64,000 nt of DNA from Archangium primigenium (GTDB taxonomy: Bacteria; Myxococcota; Myxococcia; Myxococcales; Myxococcaceae). A model generated the notes under the pieces. It was not told the origin of the DNA. It saw nothing but the letters and a program-made list of their open reading frames with translations, and did not search any database. The stretch lies in the NCBI RefSeq assembly GCF_016904885.1, contig NZ_JADWYI010000001.1:1550001-1614000 (forward strand), in the 5' to 3' direction. The position numbers and the translations under genes were made by a program. The first letter of the stretch is position 1; every line of letters begins with the position of its first letter. Shown piece by piece: positions 34,022 to 42,372 of the stretch.

Positions 34022-34447
34022 GTGCGCCACGTCATCTTCCGGGTGGAGAAGGAGCGCTACGGGCTGCCGCTGACGGCGGTGAAGGAAGTGGTCGTGCCCC
34101 CGGAGCGCTTCACCCGGGTGCCGCGCGCGCCCGCGCCGGTCACGGGGGTGATGAACCTCAGGGGCCGGGTGGTGACGGTGGTGGAGTTGCGGCAGCTGCT
34201 GGGGCTGCCCGAGGGGCCCACGCCCAACGGGCGGGTGCTGTTGCTGGAGCGGGGACGGCGGGACCTGGGGTTGCTGGTGACGGATGTGGAGGGGATCGAG
34301 GCGGTGGAGCGGGTGGGCGTGGCGCCTGGCAAGGCGATTCCAGCGGTTCGAGGGGTGGCGCGGCTCAAGGGCCTGGCGGTCACGGTGTTGGATCCAGAGG
34401 GAGTGGATTCCGCGGTGGTTGGACTCTTCACCGCGGCTCAGAAGTGA
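34022..34447 (+). CDS. difC: CheW-like coupling protein, DifC-like
   Basis: A single CheW domain of 141 residues starting at GTG 34022. The beta-strand pattern is typical: HVIFRVEKERYGLPLTAVKE at the N-terminus, then VTGVMNLRGRVVTVVELRQL (the NLRG motif), and LGLLVTDVEGIEAVERVGVA. It links the receptor at 32717 to the kinase at 34923 in the cytoplasmic array. It sits 51 bases after the receptor stop. In M. xanthus the Dif CheW homologue is DifC; gene order supports the assignment. Confidence 0.85.
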   Translation: MRHVIFRVEKERYGLPLTAVKEVVVPPERFTRVPRAPAPVTGVMNLRGRVVTVVELRQLLGLPEGPTPNGRVLLLERGRRDLGLLVTDVEGIEAVERVGVAPGKAIPAVRGVARLKGLAVTVLDPEGVDSAVVGLFTAAQK

Positions 34448-34519
34448 GTAGCTGTCCGAAATGTGCGGGTGGTAGTGTCCGCGGCCCTTTCGGGGCCTTC
34501 TGCGGAGGCGGAGCTTCAC

Positions 34520-34888
34520 ATGGCTAAGCGGGTGCTGGTCGTCGACGATGCCATCTTCATGCGCAACATGATCAAGGACATCTTCGCGTCCGGTGGCTTC
34601 GAGGTCGTCGGAGAGGCGGCCAACGGGCTGGAGGCGGTGGAGAAGTTCAAGGAGTTGAAGCCGGATCTCACGACGATGGACATCGTCATGCCGTTCAAGA
34701 GCGGCATCGAGGCCACGCGCGAGATCATCAAGGCGGACTCGGGCGCGGTGGTCATCATGTGCTCGGCGTTGGGTCAGGAGAGCCTGGTGATGGAGGCCAT
34801 CGAGGCGGGTGCCTCGGACTTCATCGTCAAGCCGTTCCGCGCCGAGGACGTGCTGGCGGTCGTCAAGAAGGTGCTGGGCGAGAGCTGA
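34520..34888 (+). CDS. difD: CheY-like response regulator, DifD-like
   Basis: The ATG at 34520, preceded by GGAG at six bases, begins a 122-residue single-domain receiver. The acidic pair Asp9-Asp10 (VLVVDDAIFM), phospho-acceptor Asp54 (LTTMDIVMPF), Ser82 (MCSALG) and Lys104 (FIVKPF) are all present, so phosphorylation should work. There is no output domain. In the Dif pathway the CheY homologue DifD acts as a phosphate sink rather than a flagellar signal, and no flagellar genes are seen here. It lies between CheW and CheA. Confidence 0.87.
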   Translation: MAKRVLVVDDAIFMRNMIKDIFASGGFEVVGEAANGLEAVEKFKELKPDLTTMDIVMPFKSGIEATREIIKADSGAVVIMCSALGQESLVMEAIEAGASDFIVKPFRAEDVLAVVKKVLGES

Positions 34889-34922
34889 GGGTCCGCTCCA
34901 GCACGCGCGGCGGAGGCCGGGC

Positions 34923-36986
34923 ATGAGCATGGACATGTCCCGCTACCTCGGCCTGTTCCTGTCCGAGGCGAGCGAGCATCTGGAAGGACTGGGTCGGGAC
35001 CTCGTGCAACTCGAGCGCGAGGGCGCTCCCGCCGTGGTGGATTCCATGTTCCGCCACGCCCACTCCGTCAAGGGCATGGCCTCGTCCATGGGCTTCGAGT
35101 CCATCGCGGTGCTCGCCCACCGGGTGGAGGACCTGGTGGACGCCATCCGCCAGGATCCCAGCCGCCTGGAGCGCACGCTGGTGGACCTGCTCCTGTCGGC
35201 CACGGACGTGATGATGGCCCAGGTGCGCTGCGTGGCGGACAACAAGCCGCCCGAGGACGCCTCGGCGCTGCTCGGACAGCTCGCCGAGAAGGTCAGCCGC
35301 CTCACCGGCCAGGCACCCACCGCCACGCGGGTGTTGCCCCGCATGGCGTCCGAGTCGCCCGCGCCCCCGCCCGCCGCCCCCGCTCCGCCCGAGCGGGTCG
35401 CCGCGAGCACCGCCACCGCCCAGTTGAGCACCGCCGTGGCCCAGGCGGTGAAGGCGCAGCCGTCCGCGCCCGCGGAGCCCAAGCGCGCGGCGCGCTGGAG
35501 CGTGCACCTGCGCATCGCGACGAGCTGCCAGACGCCCGGGGTGCGCGCCTTCCTGATGCACAAGCGGCTCGTCGGCCTGGGGTCGCTGCATGACCTGCGG
35601 CCGGGCCTGGACGACCTCAAGGCCGGCCGTATCCCCGGGGGCTCCATCCAACTGGAGCTGGAGTCGGCCGAGGTCGAGGAGGGCATCCGCAAGGCGCTGC
35701 GCAACGTGGCCGAGGTGGAGCTGGTGTCCCTGACGCCGGTGGCGCCGCCCCCGCCGACGCCCGCGCCCACGTCGTCCCCGGCGCTGGCGCAGGGCGAGGC
35801 CGCGCGCTCGGTCGCCACGGGCGCGGATGGCTCGCGCACGGTGCGCGTGCGCACGGAGCTGCTCGACCACTTCCTGGACACCGTGGGAGAGCTCCTGCTC
35901 GCCACCGCGCGCCTGCGCGAGCTGGGCAAGGTGCTGCCGGAGGGCTCGCGCCCGCCCATCGAGGAGGGCGTCTACCGGCTGCACACGCTGGTCAAGGACC
36001 TGCACGACAAGGTGATGAGCGCGCGCATGACGCCCTTGTCGCTCATCACCGACCGGCTGCCCCGCGCGGCGCGCGACATCGCCCGGCGCAAGGAGCGCGA
36101 GGTGGACCTGGTCATCACCGGCGCGGAGATCGAGCTGGATCGGGCCATCCTCGACGAGCTGGCCGACCCCCTGCTGCACCTGTTGCGCAACTGCATCGAC
36201 CATGGCCTGGAGCCCGCCGAGGAGCGCGTGGCCGCGGGCAAGCCGCCCCGGGGCAAGCTGCAGGTGTCGGTGCGCCGCGTGCGCGACCGCGTGGTGCTGG
36301 AGATGGAGGACGACGGGCGCGGCATGAACGCGGCCCGGCTCAAGGCGGCGGCGGTCGAGCGGGGCGCCATCTCCCAGGAGGCGGCGGCGCGGATGACGGA
36401 CCGCGAGGCCTTCATGCTCTCGTGTCTGCCCGGTGTCTCCACCGCCAAGGACATCTCGGAGATCTCCGGCCGGGGCGTGGGCATGGACGCGGTCAAGCGC
36501 GTGGTGGAGAACGTGGGCGGCACGCTGGAGATCGAGAGCGAGCTGGGCCGCGGCTCGCGCTTCGTCCTCAAGCTGCCCCTGACGGTGGCGGTGGTGCAGC
36601 TGCTCCTGGTGGCCGTGGGCGAGGAGGTGTTCGGCCTGCCCATCGCCAAGGTCGTGGGCGCCACGGAGGCGGATGGCGAGCGGCTCGACCGCACCCGCCA
36701 GGTGCCGCTCTTGCCCCATGGCCAGGGCCTGCTGCCGGTGTACGCGCTGGACGAGCTGCTCGGCGTGGCGGCGCCGCCGCGCACGGGGGTGCGGCCCTTC
36801 GTGGTGATGGAAGCGGACACGGGCCGGGTCGCGCTCGCCGTGGACCGCCTGGTGGGGCAGGAGGAAGCGGTGCTCAAACCACTCTCTCGGCCTCTAGACT
36901 TGCTACCGGGGCTTTCTGGGGTGACCATCCTGGGAAGTGGCCGCCCGGTCTTCATCCTGGACGTGCCAAGGTTGCTATCCGCGTGA
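34923..36986 (+). CDS. difE: CheA-type histidine kinase, DifE-like
   Basis: The ATG at 34923 with GGAGG six bases upstream gives 687 residues. Domains in order: Hpt with MFRHAHSVKGMASSMG, phospho-acceptor His47; an Ala/Pro linker about residues 140-190; a P2-like or small alpha/beta segment (VHLRIATSCQTPGVRAFLMH, about 195-280); a dimerisation helix pair (VRTELLDHFLDTVGELLLAT); an HATPase with LLRNCIDHGLEPAEE, EMEDDGRGMN, SGRGVGMDAVKRV and LGRGSRFVLKLPLT; and a CheW-like regulatory domain to the C-terminus. All CheA catalytic boxes are present. It phosphorylates CheY and is controlled through CheW and the receptor. Its stop overlaps the cheC start (GTGA). Confidence 0.9.
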   Translation: MSMDMSRYLGLFLSEASEHLEGLGRDLVQLEREGAPAVVDSMFRHAHSVKGMASSMGFESIAVLAHRVEDLVDAIRQDPSRLERTLVDLLLSATDVMMAQVRCVADNKPPEDASALLGQLAEKVSRLTGQAPTATRVLPRMASESPAPPPAAPAPPERVAASTATAQLSTAVAQAVKAQPSAPAEPKRAARWSVHLRIATSCQTPGVRAFLMHKRLVGLGSLHDLRPGLDDLKAGRIPGGSIQLELESAEVEEGIRKALRNVAEVELVSLTPVAPPPPTPAPTSSPALAQGEAARSVATGADGSRTVRVRTELLDHFLDTVGELLLATARLRELGKVLPEGSRPPIEEGVYRLHTLVKDLHDKVMSARMTPLSLITDRLPRAARDIARRKEREVDLVITGAEIELDRAILDELADPLLHLLRNCIDHGLEPAEERVAAGKPPRGKLQVSVRRVRDRVVLEMEDDGRGMNAARLKAAAVERGAISQEAAARMTDREAFMLSCLPGVSTAKDISEISGRGVGMDAVKRVVENVGGTLEIESELGRGSRFVLKLPLTVAVVQLLLVAVGEEVFGLPIAKVVGATEADGERLDRTRQVPLLPHGQGLLPVYALDELLGVAAPPRTGVRPFVVMEADTGRVALAVDRLVGQEEAVLKPLSRPLDLLPGLSGVTILGSGRPVFILDVPRLLSA

Positions 36987-37579
36987 GCCCTCATCCGAGC
37001 GACATTCAACTCGACGCCCTGCGAGAGGTGGCCAACATCGGCTGCGGGCACGCCATCAGCGCGCTCGCGAAGATGGTGGGTGGCCGCACCGTGAACCTGT
37101 CCGTGCCGCGGGCCCTCCTGGCGGACGCCACGGGCGTGGCGGAGCTGCTCGGCGGGACCGAGACCTCCGTGGTGGTCGCGTCCCTGGGCATCCTGGGACC
37201 CCTGCGGGGCCTGCTCCTGCTCGTGCTGCCCACGCCGGACAGCGCGGCGCTGGAGGCCCTGCTGCTGCGCCGCACGGACGCGCCCGCCGAGGAGCGCGAG
37301 AGCGCCCTGGCGGAGACGGCCAACATCGTGGCCAGCGCGTGTCTGTCGGCCATCGGGATGCTGACCGGCTGGCGCCTCCTGCCCACCGTGCCGACGCTGC
37401 AGCGCGGTGACGCCGGCCCGCTCATCGCGGACGCCGTGTTCGAGACCCAGGGCGATGGCCGCGTGGTGGCCCTGGAGACGCGCTTCGACTCGGTGGGCAC
37501 GCCCGCCGTGTCCGGCCAGGTGCTGCTGCTGCTCGACGCCAAGAGCACCAGCGCCCTGCTCGCCCACCTGGGCGTCTGA
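36983..37579 (+). CDS. difG: CheC-type phosphatase, DifG-like
   Basis: The GTG at 36983 overlaps the cheA stop by four bases and begins a 198-residue CheC. Both phosphatase signatures are kept: LDALREVANIGCGHAISALA (D-x3-E-x2-N) and SALAETANIVASACLSAIG (S-x3-E-x2-N), each followed at the right distance by a proline. Two active centres are typical of CheC that dephosphorylates CheY-P. In M. xanthus, DifG is the CheC homologue that acts with DifD to damp DifE signalling. No CheD gene follows. It is the last gene of the operon, followed by a palindromic hairpin. Confidence 0.87.
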   Translation: MSPHPSDIQLDALREVANIGCGHAISALAKMVGGRTVNLSVPRALLADATGVAELLGGTETSVVVASLGILGPLRGLLLLVLPTPDSAALEALLLRRTDAPAEERESALAETANIVASACLSAIGMLTGWRLLPTVPTLQRGDAGPLIADAVFETQGDGRVVALETRFDSVGTPAVSGQVLLLLDAKSTSALLAHLGV

Positions 37580-37589
37580 AGACGAGCAG

Positions 37590-37605
37590 CCAGGCGGCCG
37601 CCTGG
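37590..37605. terminator. Palindromic hairpin after the chemosensory operon
   Basis: CCAGGCGGCCGCCTGG is a perfect 16-base palindrome 10 bases after the cheC stop; with the flanking G and C it forms a 7-base stem around GGCC. No U tract follows, so its strength as a terminator is uncertain. Confidence 0.4.
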
Positions 37606-37690
37606 CCTCGCCGCTGGTTGCCACCCCCTCGCCTCGTTCCCAGCTTGATAGGCCGAGGGGCGTGACGGTCGCGTCCCAGGGGAGGCACTC

Positions 37691-38110
37691 ATGGCGAAGC
37701 TCATCTTCGGAGGCGCGGTCCTGGGCGCGGTGCTGCTCGCGGGCTGTCAGACGGGAGGCGCGGTGGCCCTGCGCGACACGCCCGTGGTGCGGGATCAGCC
37801 CGCGCAGAACCCCAGTTCGCTCGAGCGGGGCCTGCTCGTGCGCGGCACCGTGGACAAGGACTACGACAACGTCCTCGTCATGCAGGATGACCTGGGCGAG
37901 CGGCGCTACCTGCGCATCGGCAACAACACGCGCTACTTCCAGGATGGCAAGCAGGTGAGCCGCGAGTTCCTCGCGCCAGGCTCCACGGTGCGCGCTTCGT
38001 ACGACTTCAACAACCGCGAGCAGATCGCGCGCGAAATCCACATCCTGAGCACCGATGGCGAGAGCGCCCCCGTGCAGCTCCCCACGCGCTCCGGCGCGCC
38101 CATTCCCTGA
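37691..38110 (+). CDS. Small lipoprotein of unknown function
   Basis: A 139-residue protein with a strong ribosome-binding site (GGGGAGG) before the ATG at 37691. The leader MAKLIFGGAVLGAVLLAGC ends in the lipobox LLAGC, so it is an exported lipoprotein. The mature part is beta-rich (LVRGTVDKDYDNVLVMQDDL, RYLRIGNNTRYFQDG, STVRASYDFNNREQIAREI), with the look of a small OB- or barrel-type domain like periplasmic DUFs in deltaproteobacteria, but I do not recognise the family. It stands alone between the chemosensory and glucan operons, on the same strand. Confidence 0.75.
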   Translation: MAKLIFGGAVLGAVLLAGCQTGGAVALRDTPVVRDQPAQNPSSLERGLLVRGTVDKDYDNVLVMQDDLGERRYLRIGNNTRYFQDGKQVSREFLAPGSTVRASYDFNNREQIAREIHILSTDGESAPVQLPTRSGAPIP

Positions 38111-38246
38111 CGTATCAGGTTTCATGGAAACCACCCGCCGGCGGACCCCGGATCATGGCGCGCCGTGTCATGACTTCCGAGGGTCGGCGGGCCGGATTCC
38201 AACTGGATGTCCCGACGCGGCGTGCTCGCGGTGAAGACCAATATAA

Positions 38247-38286
38247 GACCTGTGGGATTCGGCGTTGAATCGTGACATCCCAGGTC
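38247..38286. promoter_or_regulatory. Nested inverted repeat before the glucan operon (candidate operator)
   Basis: GACCTGTGGGAT (38247-38258) and ATCCCAGGTC (38277-38286) are inverted copies with a two-base difference, enclosing a second inverted pair GATTC (38256-38260) and GAATC (38267-38271). The element lies 44 bases before the first glucan gene, in a stretch more A+T-rich than its surroundings (AATATAAGACC just upstream). A repressor or activator site, or an mRNA leader hairpin, would fit. Confidence 0.4.
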
Positions 38287-38330
38287 CGAACGAATGACTT
38301 TCCGCAGCGGGTGTGGAAAAGTCCCGCGCA

Positions 38331-39932
38331 ATGGTTGATTCGTCGCCTTGTCGCCCCCTGGGCAAACGCGCGAACAGTCGTCTTCCCGTCGCGACCTCGT
38401 TGCTGCTCTTCCCGCTGACGTTGCTGGGCTGCGCGCATGCGCGGCCCTCGGCGGAGAATGTGACCTCCGAGGTTCAGGCGCAGGCGGCCGTCGCCCCTCC
38501 CGTGGTGGAGTCCGTTCCGTCCGCTCCCGCCGTGGCCCCCCGCCCCTGGGCGGACGAGGTGCTCTACTTCGTCGTGGTGGACCGCTTCGCGGATGGCGAC
38601 CCCACCAACAACCTGAACGTGGACACGAAGGCCGCGGGCACGTTCCACGGCGGTGACTTCAAGGGCCTGCGCGAGCAGCTCGACGAGCTGTCGTCCCTCG
38701 GCGTGACGGCGCTGTGGATCACCCCGGTGGTCAAGCAGATCGAGGGCTTCGTCACGGGCGCGGGCTTTCCGGACTGGGGCTACCACGGCTACTGGGCGGA
38801 TGACTTCCACGCGCTGGATCCGCACTTCGGCTCGGAGGCGGAGCTCAAGGCGCTCGTGGATGACTGCCACGCGCGGGGCATCCGCGTGCTGCTGGACGTG
38901 GTCTACAACCACGCGGGCTACCTGTCGCGCTACCAGCAGGACCCCCAGACCCGGGACTGGCTGCGCACGGAGGAGACGGGCACCTGCGGCCAGGACGACG
39001 TGACGGCCTGTGTCTCGGGCCTGCCGGACTTCAAGACCGAGCGGCCCGAGGTGGCCCAATACCTGCTCGACGCGCAGCTGGCCTGGGGCAAGCGCCTGGG
39101 CCTGGATGGCTTCCGCCTGGACACGGTCAAGCACGTGGACCACGCCTTCTGGCAGGAGCACCGGCGCCGCACCCGCGCCGAGCTGGGCCCGGACTTCTAC
39201 CTGCTCGGCGAGGTGTGGGGCGGGGACCGCGAGTCGCTCGAACCGTGGTTCTCCACGGACGAGCTGGACGCGGGCTTCGACTTCGGCTTCCAGGGCAGCG
39301 CGCTCGGGTGGGTGCAGGGCCGGGGCCGCACGGTGGCCTTCGACGCCTACCTGCGCTCGCGCCACAAGGTCCGCCCGGGCCACCTGCTGTCGCACTTCCT
39401 GTCGTCGCACGACGTGCCCGGCGCGCTCTTCCAGCTCCAGGGAGACAAGCCGCGCTTCCGGCTCGCGGCGGCGCTGCAGCTCACCACCTCCGGCATCCCC
39501 GTCATCTACTACGGCGAGGAAGTGGGCCGCGCGGGCGGCGACTGGCCGGCCAATCGCAGCGACATGCCCTGGGGCGAGCGGGCCGTGAAGCCCGGGGCGG
39601 GCGTGCCGCGCGACGAGTCCCTGCGCCAGTTCTACCAGAAGCTCGTGGCCGTGCGCCGCGCGCACCCCGCGCTGTCGCGGGGCACGCACAAGGCGCTGTC
39701 CACCGAGGGCGACGTCTACGTCTTCCTCCGCCATGACCCCGAGTCCAGTGACGCCGTGGTTGTGGCCGTGAATCGCGGTGATAAGAAGGGCGCTGTCTCG
39801 GTCCCCTGGCCCGAGGCCTGGGGCGGCGCGGCCGCGGAAGACCTGCTCGAAGGGGGAGGAGTGAAGGCGGCTCCCACCCTGGACGTCACCGTCGAGCCGC
39901 TGTCCGTGCGCATCCTGGGACGAGCCCGATGA
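38331..39932 (+). CDS. GH13 alpha-amylase-family lipoprotein
   Basis: From the ATG at 38331 the product is 533 residues with a lipoprotein-type leader (hydrophobic core and LLGC near residue 34). The GH13 barrel has all four conserved regions: DVVYNHAG, GFRLDTVKH with nucleophile Asp264, LLGEVWGG with acid/base Glu294, and FLSSHDV with Asp361. It cuts or transfers alpha-1,4 (or 1,6) glucosidic bonds. The FHGGDFKGLREQLD start and the short loops resemble cyclomaltodextrinase/neopullulanase or periplasmic amylases. As the first gene of an operon with an ABC maltodextrin transporter, it probably trims oligosaccharides in the periplasm or at a membrane face. The mature N-terminal linker is Ala/Val/Pro-rich. 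Confidence 0.88.
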   Translation: MVDSSPCRPLGKRANSRLPVATSLLLFPLTLLGCAHARPSAENVTSEVQAQAAVAPPVVESVPSAPAVAPRPWADEVLYFVVVDRFADGDPTNNLNVDTKAAGTFHGGDFKGLREQLDELSSLGVTALWITPVVKQIEGFVTGAGFPDWGYHGYWADDFHALDPHFGSEAELKALVDDCHARGIRVLLDVVYNHAGYLSRYQQDPQTRDWLRTEETGTCGQDDVTACVSGLPDFKTERPEVAQYLLDAQLAWGKRLGLDGFRLDTVKHVDHAFWQEHRRRTRAELGPDFYLLGEVWGGDRESLEPWFSTDELDAGFDFGFQGSALGWVQGRGRTVAFDAYLRSRHKVRPGHLLSHFLSSHDVPGALFQLQGDKPRFRLAAALQLTTSGIPVIYYGEEVGRAGGDWPANRSDMPWGERAVKPGAGVPRDESLRQFYQKLVAVRRAHPALSRGTHKALSTEGDVYVFLRHDPESSDAVVVAVNRGDKKGAVSVPWPEAWGGAAAEDLLEGGGVKAAPTLDVTVEPLSVRILGRAR

Positions 39933-40000
39933 AGTCCTCGCAGTCTTCCACCAGCAGGCCTGTGGGCACCCCGCGTCACGCCCACGGAGGGAGAGCCTGA

Positions 40001-41095
40001 ATGTCCGGTGTGGTTTTCAAGAATGTGGCCAAGCGGTACGGCGATGTGTCCGTCATCGAGGGGTTGAACCTCGACATCAAGGACCATGAGTTCATGGTGC
40101 TCGTGGGCCCCTCGGGCTGCGGCAAGTCCACGGCGTTGCGGATGATCGCCGGCCTGGAGGAGATCACCGGCGGCAGCCTGTCCATTGGCGACCGGGTGGT
40201 GAACCAGCTCCCGCCCAAGGAGCGGGACGTGGCCATGGTCTTCCAGAACTATGCCCTCTATCCGCACATGTCGATCCGGGAGAACCTCGAGTTCGGCCTG
40301 AAGATCAGGAAGACGCCCCGGCCGGAGATGGACCGGCTGGTGAACGAGGCGGCGGAGATCCTCGGCATCACCCACCTCTTGGACCGCAAGCCCAAGCAGC
40401 TGTCGGGCGGTCAGCGCCAGCGCGTGGCGCTCGGCCGCGCCATCGTGCGCAAGCCCGCCGTGTTCCTCTTCGACGAGCCCCTGTCCAACCTGGACGCCAA
40501 GCTGCGCGTGCAGATGCGCTCGGAGATCAAGAAGCTCCAGCAGCGCCTGGGCGTCACCTCGGTCTACGTCACGCACGACCAGATCGAGGCCATGACGATG
40601 GGCCACCGCATCGCGGTGATGAAGGAAGGCAAGCTGCAGCAGCTCGGCACGCCGCTGGAGGTCTACGAGCGGCCGGCCAACGTCTTCGTGGCGCAGTTCA
40701 TCGGCTCGCCGCCCATGAGCTTCACCTCGGCCACGCTGTCGGCCAACGGCGAGGTGCTCGAGGGGGACGGCTTCCGGCTGCCCGTGCCCCAGAGCCTGCG
40801 CCCGGTGACGGCGGGCAAGGGCGGCAAGAAGCTCAAGGTCGGCATCCGCCCGGACAACATCGTGGCCCCCACGGTGACGGCGCGCGGCGAGTCGGCGCCC
40901 ATCGAGGTGGCCGTGGACCTGGTGGAGCCGCTGGGCAACGAGGTCATCGTGCACTCGCGCCTGGCCGACAACTCACTCGTCTTCCGGTTGCCGCCCCAGC
41001 ACTCGCCCGAGTCGGGCGCGAAGCTCCAGGTGCAGGTGGAGCTCGAGGCGCTGCACCTCTTCGACGCCGAGACCGAGCTGCGGCTGTCCGCCTGA
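40001..41095 (+). CDS. Sugar ABC transporter ATPase, MalK/UgpC type
   Basis: A 364-residue ABC protein with Walker A LVGPSGCGKST, Q loop VFQNYALYPHM, signature LSGGQRQRVALGRAI, Walker B AVFLFDEPLSNLDAKLR and the switch His in VYVTHDQIEAM. The C-terminal 120 residues form the MOP-like regulatory domain of the MalK/UgpC/MsmX group (KLKVGIRPDNIVAP). It energises the import complex formed by the MalE-, MalF- and MalG-like proteins that follow. Placement of the ATPase between a GH13 gene and the binding protein differs from the enteric mal order. The upstream gap to the GH13 gene is 68 bases, so cotranscription is likely. Confidence 0.9.
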   Translation: MSGVVFKNVAKRYGDVSVIEGLNLDIKDHEFMVLVGPSGCGKSTALRMIAGLEEITGGSLSIGDRVVNQLPPKERDVAMVFQNYALYPHMSIRENLEFGLKIRKTPRPEMDRLVNEAAEILGITHLLDRKPKQLSGGQRQRVALGRAIVRKPAVFLFDEPLSNLDAKLRVQMRSEIKKLQQRLGVTSVYVTHDQIEAMTMGHRIAVMKEGKLQQLGTPLEVYERPANVFVAQFIGSPPMSFTSATLSANGEVLEGDGFRLPVPQSLRPVTAGKGGKKLKVGIRPDNIVAPTVTARGESAPIEVAVDLVEPLGNEVIVHSRLADNSLVFRLPPQHSPESGAKLQVQVELEALHLFDAETELRLSA

Positions 41096-41132
41096 GCCCC
41101 CTTCGTTTGATTCCAACCCCAGGATCCCCGAC

Positions 41133-42362
41133 ATGAAGACCCCCCGATGGATGTTGGCGGCCGCGTGCCTGTGTGTGCTCGGCCTGCTGTCCACGCGCGC
41201 CTCCGCCGCCGAGCCCAAGGAGATCGTCCTGTGGCACGGCTACCGCGCCGAGGAGAAGGCGGCGCTCGAGAAGCTGGTCAACCAGTTCAACACGGCCAAC
41301 GCCGCCCAGGGCATCAAGGTCACGACGCTCGCGGTGCCGTATGACGCCTACCCGGACAAGATCTCCGCCACGGTGCCGCGCGGCAAGGGCCCGGACGTCT
41401 TCATCTTCGCGCAGGACCGGCTGGGTGGCTGGATCGAGGCGGGCAACATCGAGCCCATCGACTTCTACCTGGACGATGCGCTGCGCAAGCGCTTCATCCC
41501 CACCACGATGGAGGCGATGACCTACCGGGGCACGTCCTACGGCCTGCCGCTCAACTACAAGGTCATCACGCTCATCTACAACAAGAAGCTCGTGCCCACG
41601 CCGCCCAAGACGAGCGGCGAGATGGTGGCGATGTCCAAGAAGCTCACCGACAAGAAGGCGGGCCGCTTCGGTCTGGCCTACGCCTACGGGGACTTCTACT
41701 ACCACGCGGCGGTGATGAACGGCTTTGGCGGCGGGGTGTTCGGCCCGGGCGCCGCGCCCACCATGAACTCGCCGGAGAACGTGAAGGCCGCCGAGCAGGT
41801 GCTCAAGTGGATGGACAAGGACGGCATCCTCCCAGCCGAGCCCACCAGCGCGCTCATCAGCTCGCTGTTCAACGAGGGCAAGGCGGGCATGGTGTTCTCC
41901 GGCCCGTGGTTCCTCGGGGAGATCGCCAAGGGCGTGGACTACGGCCTGGCGCCGCTGCCCAAGCTGGACGAGGCGGGCGGCAAGCCCATGCGTCCGTGGA
42001 TGACGGTGGAGGGCGTGTACGTGTCCTCCAAGTCGAGCAACAAGGACGCCTCCTTCGAGCTGGCCAAGTTCCTCACCTCGGACGCCGCGGCCAAGGTGCT
42101 CGCGCTGGAGGGCCGCCAGAGCCCCGCCAACCAGGGCGTGTACGCGGACGCGAAGCTGTCCGGGGACGCGCAGCTCAAGGCGTTCCGCGAGCAGGTGGAG
42201 GTGGCCGTGCCCATGCCCAACATCCCCGAGATGTCGATGGTGTGGAGCCACGCCACCACGGCCATGAGCTCCATCCTCAAGAAGACCGCTCCTCCCAAGG
42301 CCGCCTTGGACGCCGCGCAGAAGGGCGTCGTCAAGGACGTGGCCAACCTGCGCAAGAAGTGA
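41133..42362 (+). CDS. Maltodextrin-type periplasmic binding protein
   Basis: A 409-residue extracellular solute-binding protein (family 1). The signal peptide is clear (MKTPRWMLAAACLCVLGLL, cleaved near ASAAEP). The mature part has the MalE pattern: EIVLWHGYRAEEKAALEKLV, GKGPDVFIFAQDRLGGW, YGLPLNYKVITLIYNK, KAGMVFSGPWFLGEI and a C-terminal helical lobe with VWSHATTAMSSIL. Tyr and Trp residues of the binding cleft suggest an alpha-glucan oligosaccharide. It hands substrate to the MalF/MalG pair, and it is the third gene of the operon, with the malF-like gene 10 bases downstream. Confidence 0.88.
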   Translation: MKTPRWMLAAACLCVLGLLSTRASAAEPKEIVLWHGYRAEEKAALEKLVNQFNTANAAQGIKVTTLAVPYDAYPDKISATVPRGKGPDVFIFAQDRLGGWIEAGNIEPIDFYLDDALRKRFIPTTMEAMTYRGTSYGLPLNYKVITLIYNKKLVPTPPKTSGEMVAMSKKLTDKKAGRFGLAYAYGDFYYHAAVMNGFGGGVFGPGAAPTMNSPENVKAAEQVLKWMDKDGILPAEPTSALISSLFNEGKAGMVFSGPWFLGEIAKGVDYGLAPLPKLDEAGGKPMRPWMTVEGVYVSSKSSNKDASFELAKFLTSDAAAKVLALEGRQSPANQGVYADAKLSGDAQLKAFREQVEVAVPMPNIPEMSMVWSHATTAMSSILKKTAPPKAALDAAQKGVVKDVANLRKK

Positions 42363-42372
42363 GAGGCACCGC

